This document shows, piece after piece, positions 1-9,400 of a DNA stretch of 64,000 nucleotides. The stretch's first letter is position 1. Each line of letters begins with the position of its first letter. The DNA lies in contig WJPL01000001.1 of the NCBI GenBank assembly GCA_009649675.1, positions 2,252,469-2,316,468 of the forward strand, written 5' to 3'. The notes below the pieces were generated by a model. The model saw only the letters and a list, made by a program, of their open reading frames with translations, was not told where the DNA came from and did not search any database. The DNA is from Alphaproteobacteria bacterium HT1-32. GTDB taxonomy: Bacteria > Pseudomonadota > Alphaproteobacteria > Rhodospirillales > HT1-32. Made by a program: the position numbers and the translations under genes.

Positions 1-316
1 ACAGGATCAGGCCGAAGGTCGCCAGCACCTGATCAAGATGGTCGCGGGAGTAAAGCGTCCGCACAGCGATCATCTCGACGACAATTCCCAGCAGAATGAC
101 GGCGGGGATCGAGAGCAGGATCGCCAGCAGGAAAGAGCCGGTGAGTTGTGCCAGCGTCGCGCAGAAGAAGGCGCCCATCATATAGAGGGAGCCATGTGCG
201 AGATTGACGAAATCCATGATTCCGAAAACCAGCGTCAGGCCGGCGGCGAGCAAAAACAACAGGATGCCGAGTTGCAGCCCGTTCAGTAACTGTATGAGGA
301 GAAGTCCTGTATCCAT
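1..316 (-). CDS. livH: Branched-chain amino acid ABC transporter permease, LivH type (N-terminal fragment)
   Basis: Inner-membrane permease subunit that would carry amino acids delivered by a periplasmic binding protein. Only the first 105 codons are present; the gene runs off the left edge. The translation begins MDTGLLLIQLLNGLQLG and has hydrophobic segments at about residues 5-30 and 55-80. Between them is the LivH-typical stretch LVFGIMDFVNLAHGSLYMMG. It follows the LivK-like gene on the same strand after about 95 bases, as expected for a liv operon. There is no strong ribosome binding site before the ATG at 316. Confidence 0.85.
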   Translation of the reverse strand, partial: MDTGLLLIQLLNGLQLGILLFLLAAGLTLVFGIMDFVNLAHGSLYMMGAFFCATLAQLTGSFLLAILLSIPAVILLGIVVEMIAVRTLYSRDHLDQVLATFGLIL

Positions 317-410
317 GTCTGGTATTCTGGCTTGGTGATGAATACGGGATTGGCAGGTGCGGGGGCGCCAGAGCGCCCCCGACCGTCAGGCGTTCATCGC
401 AGGAGCGATA

Positions 411-1592
411 TCAGCTCTTGCAGAGAGTGGCGTATGAATCCTGATGATTTTCCAGAGCAATACCGGAAATCTTCGTTGTCCAGACACCATCGGCATCGGC
501 CACGACATCACGGACGTAGAAGTTCTGGATCGGGAAGTGGTTCTTGCCGAAGTTGAACTTGCCACGAACTGACGGGAAGTCAGCCATTTCCATCCGGGCA
601 CGCATGCCGTCCATGTTTTTCAGGTCGCCTTTCACAGCTTCCACCGCGTCCTTGATCATGAAGATCGTGTCATAGGACTGCGCGGCATAGAAGGAGGGGT
701 ACTTGCCGTACTTCTTCTTGAAGCCATCGACGAACTTCTTGTTCTGAGCATTGTCCAGATCCGGTGACCAGAACTGGGTCATCTGCGAGCCGAGAACACC
801 GTCCATATTGGCAGCCTGCAGTTTCGGCAGGGCCAGGGCATCGACGGTAAAGGTGGAGTAAAGCGGGATGCTGTCTTTCAGACCGGCCTGCTGATACTGG
901 CGGATGAAAGCCGGACCGGCAGCGCCCGGATAGAAGATGAAGATGCCTTCTGCACCGGAAGCCTTGGCTTTCGCCAGTTCTGCAGAGAAGTCGAGCTGTG
1001 CGTCCTTACCCCATTTCGTGAGGTCCTTGCCGACAATCTCGCCCTTGAAGGTACGTTCCACGCCTGCCGTCATGTCTTTACCGGCTGCATAGTTCGGGGC
1101 CATCAGGTAGAGCTTCTTGACGCCCTTCTTGTTCAGCACTTCACCCATGGCCATCGGGGTCTGGTCATTCTGCCAGGAGGTCGAGAAGAAGTTCTTGTGG
1201 CAGAGCTTGCCAGCCATCTGGGACGGCCCGGCGTTCGAGCTGATCAGGAACTTGCCCGCGTCGAGGGCTGACTTCTGGGATGCCAGAAGGACATGCGACC
1301 AGATGAACCCGGCGACGAAATCAACATCGTCCTGTTTCACCAGCTTGTCGGTCTTCTGCTTGCCGACGTCCGGCTTGAAACCGTCATCTTCAAGAATCAG
1401 TTCAACCGGAAGCCCGGCCATCTTGCCGCCGATATCTTCCAGCGCGAGGTTTACGGCATCAACCATGTCCTGACCGATAACGCCGGCCGGGGTTGTCATT
1501 GTCGTTACAAATCCGATTTTGACCTTGTCGGCTGCAAATGCGGTGGTCGCGACCATCGACGCAGCAGCAGCCATCATGAGAAGCTTTTTCAT
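411..1592 (-). CDS. Branched-chain amino acid ABC transporter substrate-binding protein (LivK-like)
   Basis: Periplasmic solute-binding protein of the Peripla_BP_6 family, 393 residues, the usual length. Residues 1-20 form a signal peptide (MKKLLMMAAAASMVATTAFA, cleavage before AD). The mature protein opens with KVKIGFVTTMTTPAGVIGQDM, typical of the first lobe. It is first in an operon with the livH fragment at the left edge. A GGGAG lies 8 bases before the ATG. The substrate cannot be read from sequence: family members bind leucine-type amino acids but also amides, urea or aromatic acids. Its promoter must lie in the space shared with the divergent XRE/ImmA pair. Confidence 0.88.
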   Translation of the reverse strand: MKKLLMMAAAASMVATTAFAADKVKIGFVTTMTTPAGVIGQDMVDAVNLALEDIGGKMAGLPVELILEDDGFKPDVGKQKTDKLVKQDDVDFVAGFIWSHVLLASQKSALDAGKFLISSNAGPSQMAGKLCHKNFFSTSWQNDQTPMAMGEVLNKKGVKKLYLMAPNYAAGKDMTAGVERTFKGEIVGKDLTKWGKDAQLDFSAELAKAKASGAEGIFIFYPGAAGPAFIRQYQQAGLKDSIPLYSTFTVDALALPKLQAANMDGVLGSQMTQFWSPDLDNAQNKKFVDGFKKKYGKYPSFYAAQSYDTIFMIKDAVEAVKGDLKNMDGMRARMEMADFPSVRGKFNFGKNHFPIQNFYVRDVVADADGVWTTKISGIALENHQDSYATLCKS

Positions 1593-1784
1593 AAGTGGGA
1601 CTCCCTGTTTTCGCCCTGTCTGATGCGCCGCCAGCCTGCTTTTCTCGTTGCTTTTTTTTCAGCTATGCGCGGCGCTCTCTGGAAAGCCTACTCGCTTGCC
1701 CGCTCTATGCAAGCCTTAGCCAGTCAGCCTTAGAGAGATATTTTAAGCATGAAATACTTTTGGGTGCAATGGCTTTGCAAAAAA

Positions 1785-1799
1785 GAACAAAACAAGAAC
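1785..1799. promoter_or_regulatory. LexA-type SOS box (GAAC-N7-GAAC)
   Basis: A perfect direct repeat GAAC (1785-1788), seven bases, GAAC (1796-1799), flanked by A and T runs. This is the operator form described for LexA of alphaproteobacteria (GTTC-N7-GTTC on the other strand). It lies 59 bases before the start of the XRE gene and about 190 bases from the livK start, so it most likely controls the XRE-ImmA/IrrE pair. The match could be chance in an A-rich stretch, or the site could be bound by the XRE protein itself. Confidence 0.6.
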
Positions 1800-1858
1800 T
1801 TTTTTCGTTGCGACAATATCGCGATGCGCATAGTCTCGGCCTCTCGACAGGAGCAGGC

Positions 1859-2194
1859 ATGATAGACCGGACAACATTTGGCGATGCCATCGTCACAGCG
1901 CGCAAGCGCAACGGCTTCAGTCAGCGTGAGCTGGCAAGCCAGGTGCTGCTTGAGGATGGCCGGGCGATCTCACCGCAATATCTGAATGATATCGAGCATG
2001 ACCGGCGTTCCCCCCGTTCCGACCATCTGATCGAACAATTTGCTGAGATTCTGGGAGAAAGCGCAGACTATCTGCATTTTCTGTCCGGTTCTCTGCCGGC
2101 GGACATCCGTGACCATGCCGCCTCTGCCGAGGTTGTTGAACGATGCATGCGTGCTTTTCGCCGCAGCATGACCGGCATGGAGGGCGCTGACTGA
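1859..2194 (+). CDS. XRE-family helix-turn-helix regulator paired with ImmA/IrrE protease
   Basis: A 111-residue DNA-binding protein. Residues about 5-65 form an HTH_3 domain (ARKRNGFSQRELASQ as the first two helices, then ISPQYLNDIEHDRRSP as the recognition region); the rest is a short tail. I chose the ATG at 1859 because AGGAG sits 5 bases upstream and the homologous region begins there; in-frame codons further upstream do not look like protein. The stop overlaps the start of the next gene by one base (TGATG), so the two are translationally coupled. By analogy with ImmR/ImmA and DdrO/IrrE it is likely a repressor removed by its partner protease. Confidence 0.85.
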   Translation: MIDRTTFGDAIVTARKRNGFSQRELASQVLLEDGRAISPQYLNDIEHDRRSPRSDHLIEQFAEILGESADYLHFLSGSLPADIRDHAASAEVVERCMRAFRRSMTGMEGAD

Positions 2195-2901
2195 TGCCCT
2201 GGTATGCCCGTGACACGACCGGCAGGCTCCCGGCCCGTCCGGTCTTCGCCAAAGGTGAGATTGAGAAGCTCTGCACGGCGACTGTCCGGCAGTTTCTTGA
2301 AGACCTGTATGGCCGCGCCCGCTTCCCGCTGGAGACCGAGGATCTGAAGAAGCTGATCGAACGGGATACCAGCGATTTTGATGAATTCGCTGACCTGTCG
2401 GCGGAAGGAGAAGATGTCGAAGGTTTTACGGACTTTTTCCCGGACCGCCTGCCGGTGGTGCGTATCGACAGCAAACTGGCTGAAAACCCGCGCCGGGAAC
2501 GCCGGTTGCGGATGACGCTGGCCCATGAATATGGCCATGTTCTGCTGCATGCCCCGCTCTGGCGAAAGGATGCTGGGCCGGTCATGCCGGAACAGCCTGC
2601 GCCCGTGAACGGCCTTGCCATGCCGCCTGAGCTGCCAGTGGATCACAAGCCGGCCCGCCACGATGTGGACTGGATGGAGTGGCAGGCCAATTACGCGGCC
2701 GGGGCCCTGCTGATGCCTTATCATGCCGTCGCGGATGTGCTGAGCGAGATCAATCACAGTGCGGACCAGACCGCAGAAGACCATGACCGCGTGCTGATCG
2801 CCGGTGTGACGGAGCATTTCATTGTCTCCTGGTCAGCGGCGACTGTCCGGCTGCGGCAACTTGGTGTTCTCCGGCGCCCACGCAGACTTTCCCGGCGCTG
2901 A
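2194..2901 (+). CDS. ImmA/IrrE-family zinc metalloendopeptidase
   Basis: A 235-residue protein with the metalloprotease signature AHEYGHVLLH (HEYGH at residues 111-115) and the downstream third-ligand segment WMEWQANYAAGALLMP, in which the Glu and the LLMP are typical of PF06114. No transmembrane segment is visible. Members of this family cleave a partner XRE repressor after a stress signal (ImmA in ICEBs1, IrrE/PprI in Deinococcus). Overlap with the XRE gene supports that role here. Unlike IrrE, I see no clear GAF sensor domain: the N-terminal 90 residues are acidic and unassigned. The target is inferred, not shown. Confidence 0.85.
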   Translation: MPWYARDTTGRLPARPVFAKGEIEKLCTATVRQFLEDLYGRARFPLETEDLKKLIERDTSDFDEFADLSAEGEDVEGFTDFFPDRLPVVRIDSKLAENPRRERRLRMTLAHEYGHVLLHAPLWRKDAGPVMPEQPAPVNGLAMPPELPVDHKPARHDVDWMEWQANYAAGALLMPYHAVADVLSEINHSADQTAEDHDRVLIAGVTEHFIVSWSAATVRLRQLGVLRRPRRLSRR

Positions 2902-3059
2902 GATCATGCGGATATATCTGTTGTCGTCAGCCCCTTCACCCAAAAGTACGCAGATCAGCGGATTTGCGTATCAGGAATGGAGTCTTCTCCGTCTTTCAGA
3001 AGGCCTGAATGCCGGGAACCTCCGGCGACTGGCTGTGTGTTTGGAAGGGGAGGGCGGAT

Positions 3060-3464
3060 ATGCCGATATCTGACACTCCCGTTCATGGCTGGGCACCTCT
3101 GGCATTGCCGGGGGTGATGTTGCGTACGCTGATGACCGAACGGGCGGTTCGCCGGGCTTTTGCCACTCGCCGGGCAACCCGCGTGTTTCCCGGCGGGGAG
3201 GGATGGGTATCGGGTGAGGTGATACTGCCCGGACGCAGTGCCTCACCGGCCTTTACCCGTGGTGGCCTGAAGGACCTGGCTTACGGGGCTGTGCAGGCAG
3301 GACGCCGGTGGTTTGCCCTTTCACCGGAACCGGTGTCGCTCATCGATATGACCGCCGGGCTGCATCTGTTTGACCGGACGGCTGGTTTGACCGTTGTCGG
3401 CTGCCGTCCGAACGGGCAGGGTATCTGGCTGCTGATCATGGAGGAGAAATACAGAGATGTCTGA
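3060..3464 (+). CDS. Hypothetical protein upstream of RidA
   Basis: A 134-residue protein that I do not recognise. The ATG at 3060 is preceded by a GGGGAGGGCGG stretch, which supports this start over an in-frame ATG at 3009. It is rich in Arg and Gly near the middle (RAVRRAFATRRATRVFPGG), with no signal peptide or membrane segment. The end overlaps the ridA start by 8 bases, so the two are probably co-translated. The 158 bases between the ImmA gene and this start contain no convincing gene. Coding use resembles the neighbours. Confidence 0.55.
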   Translation: MPISDTPVHGWAPLALPGVMLRTLMTERAVRRAFATRRATRVFPGGEGWVSGEVILPGRSASPAFTRGGLKDLAYGAVQAGRRWFALSPEPVSLIDMTAGLHLFDRTAGLTVVGCRPNGQGIWLLIMEEKYRDV

Positions 3465-3807
3465 AATCACGCGCTATGCCGGCCCCTATGCAGGGCGTTG
3501 CAAGGCTGTGGCAGCGAATGGTCTGGTCTGGGCCGTGGCCACCGGTGCCGGAGATACCGTTGCCGGGCAGACTCGCGCCACATTGAACAAACTGGCGGAA
3601 ACACTGGCTGAAGCCGGCACTGATTTTCATCATCTGGTGGAGGCGGTGGTCTATCTGAAGGATATGTCGGCGAAAGCGGAGATGGATGCCGTCTGGTGTG
3701 AAATGCTGCCCGAAGATGGCTGGCCCTGCCGGGCCTGTGTCGGGACCGATCTGGCACCGGGTGATCTGGTGGAAATCAAACTGACGGCGTTACAGGGCAC
3801 AGACTGA
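3457..3807 (+). CDS. RidA/YjgF family protein (enamine/imine deaminase fold)
   Basis: A 116-residue protein of the RidA/YER057c/UK114 family, normal length. The C-terminal signature is present: CRACVGTDLAPGDLVEIKLT, with the conserved Arg and the GDLVEI strand that line the trimer-interface pocket. True RidA enzymes hydrolyse reactive 2-aminoacrylate and other enamines made by PLP enzymes; other subfamilies have different or unknown substrates. The N-terminal half (RYAGPYAGRCKAVAANGLVW) is divergent from E. coli RidA, so the subfamily is uncertain. It overlaps the preceding unknown gene. Confidence 0.8.
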   Translation: MSEITRYAGPYAGRCKAVAANGLVWAVATGAGDTVAGQTRATLNKLAETLAEAGTDFHHLVEAVVYLKDMSAKAEMDAVWCEMLPEDGWPCRACVGTDLAPGDLVEIKLTALQGTD

Positions 3808-3898
3808 AGGTGATGATCCGGACATCGGGCCGACTGCTGACACAAGGTGACAGCAGCAGGGACTCGCAAACTCTGGTCTGCATACCTATAACCACGTC

Positions 3899-6010
3899 AT
3901 GAACTCCGTCGACGCACCCATCTTCATTCCCGAAAGCCGCCCGCCGGTCGAAGGCAGCGCAAAATTCGAACTGGTTTCGGACTATACGCCGTCCGGTGAT
4001 CAGCCGCAGGCGATTGCCGAACTGCTGGCCGGCATTGAGGGCAAGGAGCGCGATCAGGTTCTGCTCGGGGTGACCGGGTCGGGCAAGACCTACACCATGG
4101 CCAATGTGGTGGAAGCGATTCAACGGCCGGCATTGCTGCTGGCTCCGAACAAAACCCTGGCTGCCCAGCTTTACAGCGAGATGAAACAGTTCTTCCCGCA
4201 TAATGCGGTGGAATATTTCGTCAGCTATTACGACTATTATCAGCCGGAAGCCTATGTTCCGCGCACCGATACCTATATCGAGAAAGACGCATCAATTAAC
4301 GAGCAGATTGACCGGATGCGGCATTCCGCGACCCGCGCCCTGCTGGAACGCAATGATGTCATCATCGTCTCGTCGGTGTCCTGTATTTACGGTATCGGTT
4401 CGGTCGAAACCTATTCCCAGATGACCGTTCCGCTGAGTGTCGGTCAGTCAATCAACCGCTCTGATATCCTGAAGGAATTCGTGGCGCTGCAATACAAACG
4501 CAATGACGCGAATTTTCATCGGAACACATTTCGCGTCCGGGGGGATGTGATCGAGATTTTCCCGGCGCACCTTGAAGACCGGGCCTGGCGGATTGATCTG
4601 TTTGGCGACGAAATCGAGACGATTCAGGAATTCGACCCGCTGACCGGGGAAAGCGTCGCCGATCTGGAAAAGGTCGTGATCTATCCCGGCAGTCACTATG
4701 TGACGCCGCGCCCGACCATGAATCAGGCCGTCTCGCAGATTAAGGTCGAACTGAAGGAACGGCTGGCCGATCTTGAAGCCAATGGCCGCCTGCTGGAAGC
4801 GCAGCGTCTGGAACAGCGTACCCGGTTTGATATCGAGATGATGGAAGCAACCGGTTCCTGTGCCGGGATTGAGAATTATTCCCGCTATCTCACCGGCCGC
4901 CCGCCGGGGTCGCCGCCGCCGACATTATTTGAATATCTGCCCGATAATGCGCTGCTGATCGTTGATGAGAGCCATGTCACCGTGCCGCAGATCGGGGGTA
5001 TGTATCGTGGTGATTATGCGCGCAAGACAACCCTGGCGGAACATGGCTTCCGTCTGCCCTCCTGCATGGATAACCGGCCCCTGAAATTCGAGGAATGGGA
5101 ACGGATGCGGCCACAGTCGGTGTTTGTCTCGGCAACGCCCGGCAAGTGGGAAATCGAGCAGACCGGTGGTGTCTTCGTCGAACAGGTGATTCGCCCGACC
5201 GGTCTGATTGACCCGGTCTGCATCATTCGCCCCGTGGAAAAGCAGGTTGATGACCTGCTGGCAGAATGCCGGGACTGTGCGGCCAAGGGACAACGGGTTC
5301 TGGTGACGACCCTGACCAAGCGAATGGCCGAGGATCTGACCGAATATCTGCATGATAACGGTATCCGGGTCCGCTATCTGCATTCCGATATCGACACGCT
5401 CGAACGGATTGAGATCATCCGCGACCTGCGTCTCGGTGCGTTTGATGTCCTCGTCGGTATCAACCTGCTGCGCGAAGGTCTGGATATTCCGGAATGTGCG
5501 CTTGTTGCAATTCTGGATGCGGACAAGGAAGGCTTCCTGCGGTCACGCACCTCGCTGGTTCAGACAATTGGCCGGGCAGCCCGTAATCTGGATGGCCGTG
5601 TCATTCTGTATGCCGACAAGATGACGGACTCGCTGGATTATGCGATTGGTGAGACCAACCGGCGTCGTGAAAAACAACAGGCCTATAACGAGGCGAACGG
5701 TATCACGCCGGAGAGTGTGCGAACGGCCATTTCCGATGTTCTGAACAGTGTCGCAGAGAAAGACTATGTCACGGTCGGTACGGGGGCGTCGAAGCGCCAG
5801 CATGCGATCGGGGATAATCTGAAGACCGTTATCGCGGATATCGAAAAGGAGATGCGTGAAGCCGCCTCAAATCTGGAGTTCGAGGAAGCTGCCAGACTGC
5901 GCGATGAAATTCGCCGTCTGGAGGCCATGGAACTGGGGCTGGACCGGCCGGGAATCGCACCGGCACGGGCAAAGGAAACCGAGAAGGTTCGTAAACGTCG
6001 CGGCCCCTGA
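3899..6010 (+). CDS. uvrB: Excinuclease ABC subunit B
   Basis: DNA damage-recognition helicase of nucleotide excision repair, 703 residues, full length. Visible features: Walker A GVTGSGKT at residues 57-64; the beta-hairpin [12 protein letters not shown] that clamps the DNA strand; the DESH Walker B region ([10 protein letters not shown]); SATPGKWE; helicase motif VI region QTIGRAARN; and a C-terminal UVR domain ([18 protein letters not shown]) for contact with UvrC. The ATG at 3899 is the only sensible start, with a weak binding site. No GAAC-N7-GAAC box is seen in the 91 bases upstream, so SOS control is not evident. Confidence 0.97.
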   Translation: MNSVDAPIFIPESRPPVEGSAKFELVSDYTPSGDQPQAIAELLAGIEGKERDQVLLGVTGSGKTYTMANVVEAIQRPALLLAPNKTLAAQLYSEMKQFFPHNAVEYFVSYYDYYQPEAYVPRTDTYIEKDASINEQIDRMRHSATRALLERNDVIIVSSVSCIYGIGSVETYSQMTVPLSVGQSINRSDILKEFVALQYKRNDANFHRNTFRVRGDVIEIFPAHLEDRAWRIDLFGDEIETIQEFDPLTGESVADLEKVVIYPGSHYVTPRPTMNQAVSQIKVELKERLADLEANGRLLEAQRLEQRTRFDIEMMEATGSCAGIENYSRYLTGRPPGSPPPTLFEYLPDNALLIVDESHVTVPQIGGMYRGDYARKTTLAEHGFRLPSCMDNRPLKFEEWERMRPQSVFVSATPGKWEIEQTGGVFVEQVIRPTGLIDPVCIIRPVEKQVDDLLAECRDCAAKGQRVLVTTLTKRMAEDLTEYLHDNGIRVRYLHSDIDTLERIEIIRDLRLGAFDVLVGINLLREGLDIPECALVAILDADKEGFLRSRTSLVQTIGRAARNLDGRVILYADKMTDSLDYAIGETNRRREKQQAYNEANGITPESVRTAISDVLNSVAEKDYVTVGTGASKRQHAIGDNLKTVIADIEKEMREAASNLEFEEAARLRDEIRRLEAMELGLDRPGIAPARAKETEKVRKRRGP

Positions 6011-6083
6011 TCCGGGGCAAGGTGGGTTGTGCTTTCCAAATCCCGGCAGGTCGGTCGTAATGTATTTTCAACCATACCGGTGA

Positions 6084-6863
6084 ATGATGTCCGAGACGAT
6101 CACAGCGACCCTTCCCATCGACCAGATCACTGAACATGACAGACGCAATGCGCTGGCCTGGCCGGCAGAGGTCACCGAGCAGCATTTCGGCTGGCTGTTT
6201 CGCTATAACCATGGCGTAACGCGGCGCGCCAATTCGGTGCTGCCATTGCGGGCGGAAGGTAATCTGTCGCTCGATGTCCGGGTGCTTTCCGCGACCCATT
6301 TCTATCGCAAACACAACCTGCCCTGCTGTTTTACGATCACCGCGGCAAGTGCACCCTCCGGCCTTGATGCCGCGCTGGAAGACCGGGGATTTACAGCTGA
6401 AGGCAGCTCCGAGGTACGGACAGCAGATCTGGCAGCGGTTGCCGGCATCAGTGGGTCGGAGGCCGATGTGTCTCTGGCCTCAAAGGACACCGAACAGTGG
6501 CGGACGGCCTATCTGGAAGGTGAGGACCATGCGAAGCGAAACCGCTATATCGAAATCATGCGGCGGATTTCCGTGGCACGTCGTTTCGCGGTGGCCATGA
6601 AGGACGGGCAGCCGGTCGCGGCTGGAGTGGGTGTTCTGCAGAATGGCTGGCTGACGATTCAGGGTATGCAGACCGTACCGGATCACCGGCGGGCGGGTCA
6701 TGCAGCGGCAATTCTGCGAGGGCTGGCAGACTGGGCAAGGGGGGCCGGGGCAACAAAGGCCATCCTTCAGGTCGAGTCCGACAACGAACCGGCGTCGCGT
6801 CTTTATGAGCGTGCGGGTTTTGTGCCTGCCTATGGTTACCATTACCGCGTGGCGCCTTCATGA
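6084..6863 (+). CDS. GNAT-family N-acetyltransferase
   Basis: A 259-residue protein with one acetyl-CoA binding GNAT domain in the C-terminal half: QGMQTVPDHRRAGHAAAILR carries the R/Q-x-x-G-x-A loop, and NEPASRLYERAGFV is the motif B end. The N-terminal 120 residues resemble the first half of double-GNAT proteins but lack a clear CoA loop. Two ATGs (6084, 6087) are possible. Its stop overlaps the start of the EamA transporter by 4 bases (ATGA), so they are co-translated. The acyl acceptor is unknown. Confidence 0.85.
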   Translation: MMSETITATLPIDQITEHDRRNALAWPAEVTEQHFGWLFRYNHGVTRRANSVLPLRAEGNLSLDVRVLSATHFYRKHNLPCCFTITAASAPSGLDAALEDRGFTAEGSSEVRTADLAAVAGISGSEADVSLASKDTEQWRTAYLEGEDHAKRNRYIEIMRRISVARRFAVAMKDGQPVAAGVGVLQNGWLTIQGMQTVPDHRRAGHAAAILRGLADWARGAGATKAILQVESDNEPASRLYERAGFVPAYGYHYRVAPS

Positions 6864-7744
6864 AACTTACGGACAATCTCCGGGGCGCGCTCTGGATCTG
6901 TCTGGCGTCGGCTGGTGCTGCGGGCATGAGTATGGGCATCAAAGCAGTGGCCCAGACCGGCATTGATTCCTGGCAGATTACCTTTGTGCGCTCGCTGGGC
7001 AGTCTTTGTATCGTTATTCCCTTCATCCTGCGGGAAGGTGTCGGCCATTTGTGGACGCCCAAATGGCACTGGCATGTGCTGCGGGGAGTGTTGACGGCGA
7101 TTGCCATGTTGTCCGGCTATCACGCCATTACGCAGTTGCCGCTGGCGACAGTTACCGTGCTGTTTTTCTCCACACCCTTGTTCGTTACCGGGCTGGCAGC
7201 GGTGCTGTTGCGTGAAGATGTCGGCTGGCGGCGCTGGGGGGCGACGCTGGTTGGTTTTTGCGGAACCATCATTGTTGTCCGGCCCTCGCTGGAGGGCGTT
7301 GACCCGGCAATGCTGTTCGCCCTGCTGGCTGCGATCTGTTTCGCTTTCGGTCTGATCATCACCAAAGTGCTGGCCCGCACCGAATCGCCTGCGACCATGA
7401 TGATGTATGTAACGGGTGTATCGTCGGTCTGCACATTGCCGGCAGGTGTTTCCGTATGGATATGGCCGGATCTGCCGCAATGTTTCATGCTGCTGGCGGT
7501 GATTCTGTGCGGGACGACCCGTTCCTATGCGGACATCAAGGGATTTGCCGCGGGGCAGGCCAGCGTCGTGGCTCCCTTTACCTATCTCCGGGTTTTGTTT
7601 GCAGCGGTCGGTGGCTTCCTGCTGTTTGCCGAGGTGCCGGATATCTACACCTATATCGGAGCCTCCGTAATTATCGCCTCTACCCTTTATATCGCTCAGC
7701 GTGAAGCGCGGCTTGGCAAGAAAATCACGGGCGGCGGCCCCTGA
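6860..7744 (+). CDS. DMT-superfamily transporter (EamA)
   Basis: A 294-residue inner-membrane protein with ten predicted helices in two EamA repeats (about residues 10-140 and 150-285). Examples are AAGMSMGIKAVAQTG in the first and VVAPFTYLRVLFAAVGGFLLF in the second. Family members export amino acids, nucleobases or other metabolites. The start overlaps the GNAT gene, suggesting that the acetyltransferase and the exporter act on the same compound, though this is inference. It is convergent with the antiporter gene; a small hairpin spans both stop codons. Confidence 0.88.
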   Translation: MKLTDNLRGALWICLASAGAAGMSMGIKAVAQTGIDSWQITFVRSLGSLCIVIPFILREGVGHLWTPKWHWHVLRGVLTAIAMLSGYHAITQLPLATVTVLFFSTPLFVTGLAAVLLREDVGWRRWGATLVGFCGTIIVVRPSLEGVDPAMLFALLAAICFAFGLIITKVLARTESPATMMMYVTGVSSVCTLPAGVSVWIWPDLPQCFMLLAVILCGTTRSYADIKGFAAGQASVVAPFTYLRVLFAAVGGFLLFAEVPDIYTYIGASVIIASTLYIAQREARLGKKITGGGP

Positions 7745-7757
7745 GCCGGCGGTTCAG
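7741..7757. terminator. Stop-codon hairpin between convergent genes
   Basis: CTGAGCC (7741-7747) pairs with GGTTCAG (7751-7757) around a 3-base loop, seven pairs with one G-T. It covers the stop codons of the EamA gene and the convergent antiporter gene. There is no T tract on either side, so intrinsic termination is possible but unproven. Confidence 0.35.
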
Positions 7758-9400
7758 CTGTCGCGTCTGTCGATTTCGTCCAGCACGGCACCTACCAGCC
7801 GAAGCCCGGAATCCAGTGTTTCGGGAATGGCGTCGGTGATGCCTGCCTTGCGCAGTTCGGAAACCGTTATCTCGTTGCCGCCGCGGGCGAAGACGGGCAA
7901 GTCCGGAAAATGTTCGCGGACAGCCCGCAGCACCCTGATTGCGACCTGCGGGGTACGTGTTGAGATCACCACGGCATGTGCGGTTCCGGCCTGAGCGGCT
8001 TCGAGTACGGAACCGATGGTTGCGTCACCATAGAAGACCGGCTCACCATGACTGCGGGCTTCCTTGATGACACGGGGGCTCATATCCAGCACAAGATAGG
8101 GCAATTCACGGGCTTTCAGCAGCCGGGCAACAATGCCGCCGACTTCACCATAGCCAACGATGATCGTATGATTGGCAACACCATCAGCCTCAGCGGCGAG
8201 TTCTTCACTGTCGCTGGTGCCCTTGCTTTCCATCTGCTCCAGCCAGCGGAGCCCCTGTGACAGGATCAGCGGTGTCAGAGCCATCGAGATCGCCACAGCG
8301 ACCACAAGGCTGAGCGAGGCTTCCCGGGTCAGAATGCCGTTGTCTGCGGCCAGGGCAAACAACACAAAACCGAACTCACCACCCTGACAAAGATGCGCAC
8401 CGAGGCGAATCGCCCGCCACTTTTCAATGCCAAACAGCCGTCCCAACCCAAAGATCAAAGCGCCCTTGCCAGCCATGATAGCAATGACCAGCCCAACGAT
8501 GACCAGGATATGATCAAGGGCGAACAGCATGTCGATGGACATGCCGACGGTCATGAAAAACAGACCGAGCAGAATACCCCGGAAAGGTTCGATGTCAGCG
8601 GCGACCTGATGGCGGTATTCAGTTTCGGCCAGCAACATGCCGGCCAGAAAAGCACCGAAAGCCAGCGAAAGGCCGGCCTGTTCCGTGAAGTAACTGGTGC
8701 CAAGCGCGACCAGCAGCACACTGGCGACGAACAGTTCGGGAGAGCGCGCACCGGCAACGATGCGCAGCAGGGGGCTGAGGAGTAGCCGGCCGATGATCAT
8801 GATGATACCGATTGCGATCATGCCTTTGACGGCGGCCAGTCCCAGTTCTGCTGCAAGGTTAGCGTCCAGTGACTGCGAGACGCTGTTGCCGGTAACCTCG
8901 ATGACAACCAGCAGCGGGCTGACGGCAAGGTCCTGCAACAGCAGGATGGCGATAGCGACGCGACCAAGGGCGCTGCGCGTCTGCTGGCGGGACCGCAGGG
9001 TTTCAATGACAATGGCGGTCGAGGAAAGGGCCAGCGCGCCACCGATGACAACAGCCGCAACGATATTGAAGTCAAGCAGCCAGGCAACCAGCCCGATGGC
9101 GCTCATGGTGACAAGAATTTGCAGGCTCCCCAGCCCATAGGTCGCCAGTCCGATTCGTTTCAGACGTTCAATCGGAAGCTCCAGGCCGATGACGAACAGC
9201 AGAAAGACGATGCCAAGCTCGCCGATGGCCTTGATGGCCTCAACATCGGAAACCAGTGTCAGACCGAACGGACCGACCACAAGCCCGGCGAACAGATAGC
9301 CGAGCACAGAGCCAACCCGCAGTTTCTGGCAAATCGGAACGGCAATTACGGCCGCGCCGATCAAAATGACTATTTCCTGAATAAACCCTGTCTCGTGCAT
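7754..9400 (-). CDS. Monovalent cation:proton antiporter, KefB/CPA2 type with TrkA-N domain
   Basis: A 548-residue membrane protein. About twelve helices fill residues 1-390 (Na_H_Exchanger fold, with LSSTAIVIETLRSRQQTRS and the GEFGFVLFALAADNG segment). A cytosolic NAD-binding TrkA-N domain follows (GYGEVGGIVARLL glycine loop). It resembles KefB/KefC/YbaL, which exchange K+ or Na+ for H+. I prefer the ATG at 9400, preceded by GGGAAG, over an in-frame start at 9478 whose extra 26 residues are not family-like. It is transcribed away from the Ca/Na antiporter gene. Confidence 0.88.
   Translation of the reverse strand: MHETGFIQEIVILIGAAVIAVPICQKLRVGSVLGYLFAGLVVGPFGLTLVSDVEAIKAIGELGIVFLLFVIGLELPIERLKRIGLATYGLGSLQILVTMSAIGLVAWLLDFNIVAAVVIGGALALSSTAIVIETLRSRQQTRSALGRVAIAILLLQDLAVSPLLVVIEVTGNSVSQSLDANLAAELGLAAVKGMIAIGIIMIIGRLLLSPLLRIVAGARSPELFVASVLLVALGTSYFTEQAGLSLAFGAFLAGMLLAETEYRHQVAADIEPFRGILLGLFFMTVGMSIDMLFALDHILVIVGLVIAIMAGKGALIFGLGRLFGIEKWRAIRLGAHLCQGGEFGFVLFALAADNGILTREASLSLVVAVAISMALTPLILSQGLRWLEQMESKGTSDSEELAAEADGVANHTIIVGYGEVGGIVARLLKARELPYLVLDMSPRVIKEARSHGEPVFYGDATIGSVLEAAQAGTAHAVVISTRTPQVAIRVLRAVREHFPDLPVFARGGNEITVSELRKAGITDAIPETLDSGLRLVGAVLDEIDRRDS

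Noticed and set aside
1595-1858. N-terminal extension of the XRE regulator
   Set aside because: The region is AT-rich, carries the SOS-like box and reads as non-family sequence; AGGAG marks the start at 1859.
2906-3073. Possible 55-codon gene between the ImmA-type protease and the next gene
   Set aside because: No binding site, no recognisable sequence, and it overlaps the better supported start at 3060.
3808-3898. SOS box before uvrB
   Set aside because: No GAAC-N7-GAAC or GTTC-N7-GTTC pair in the upstream gap.
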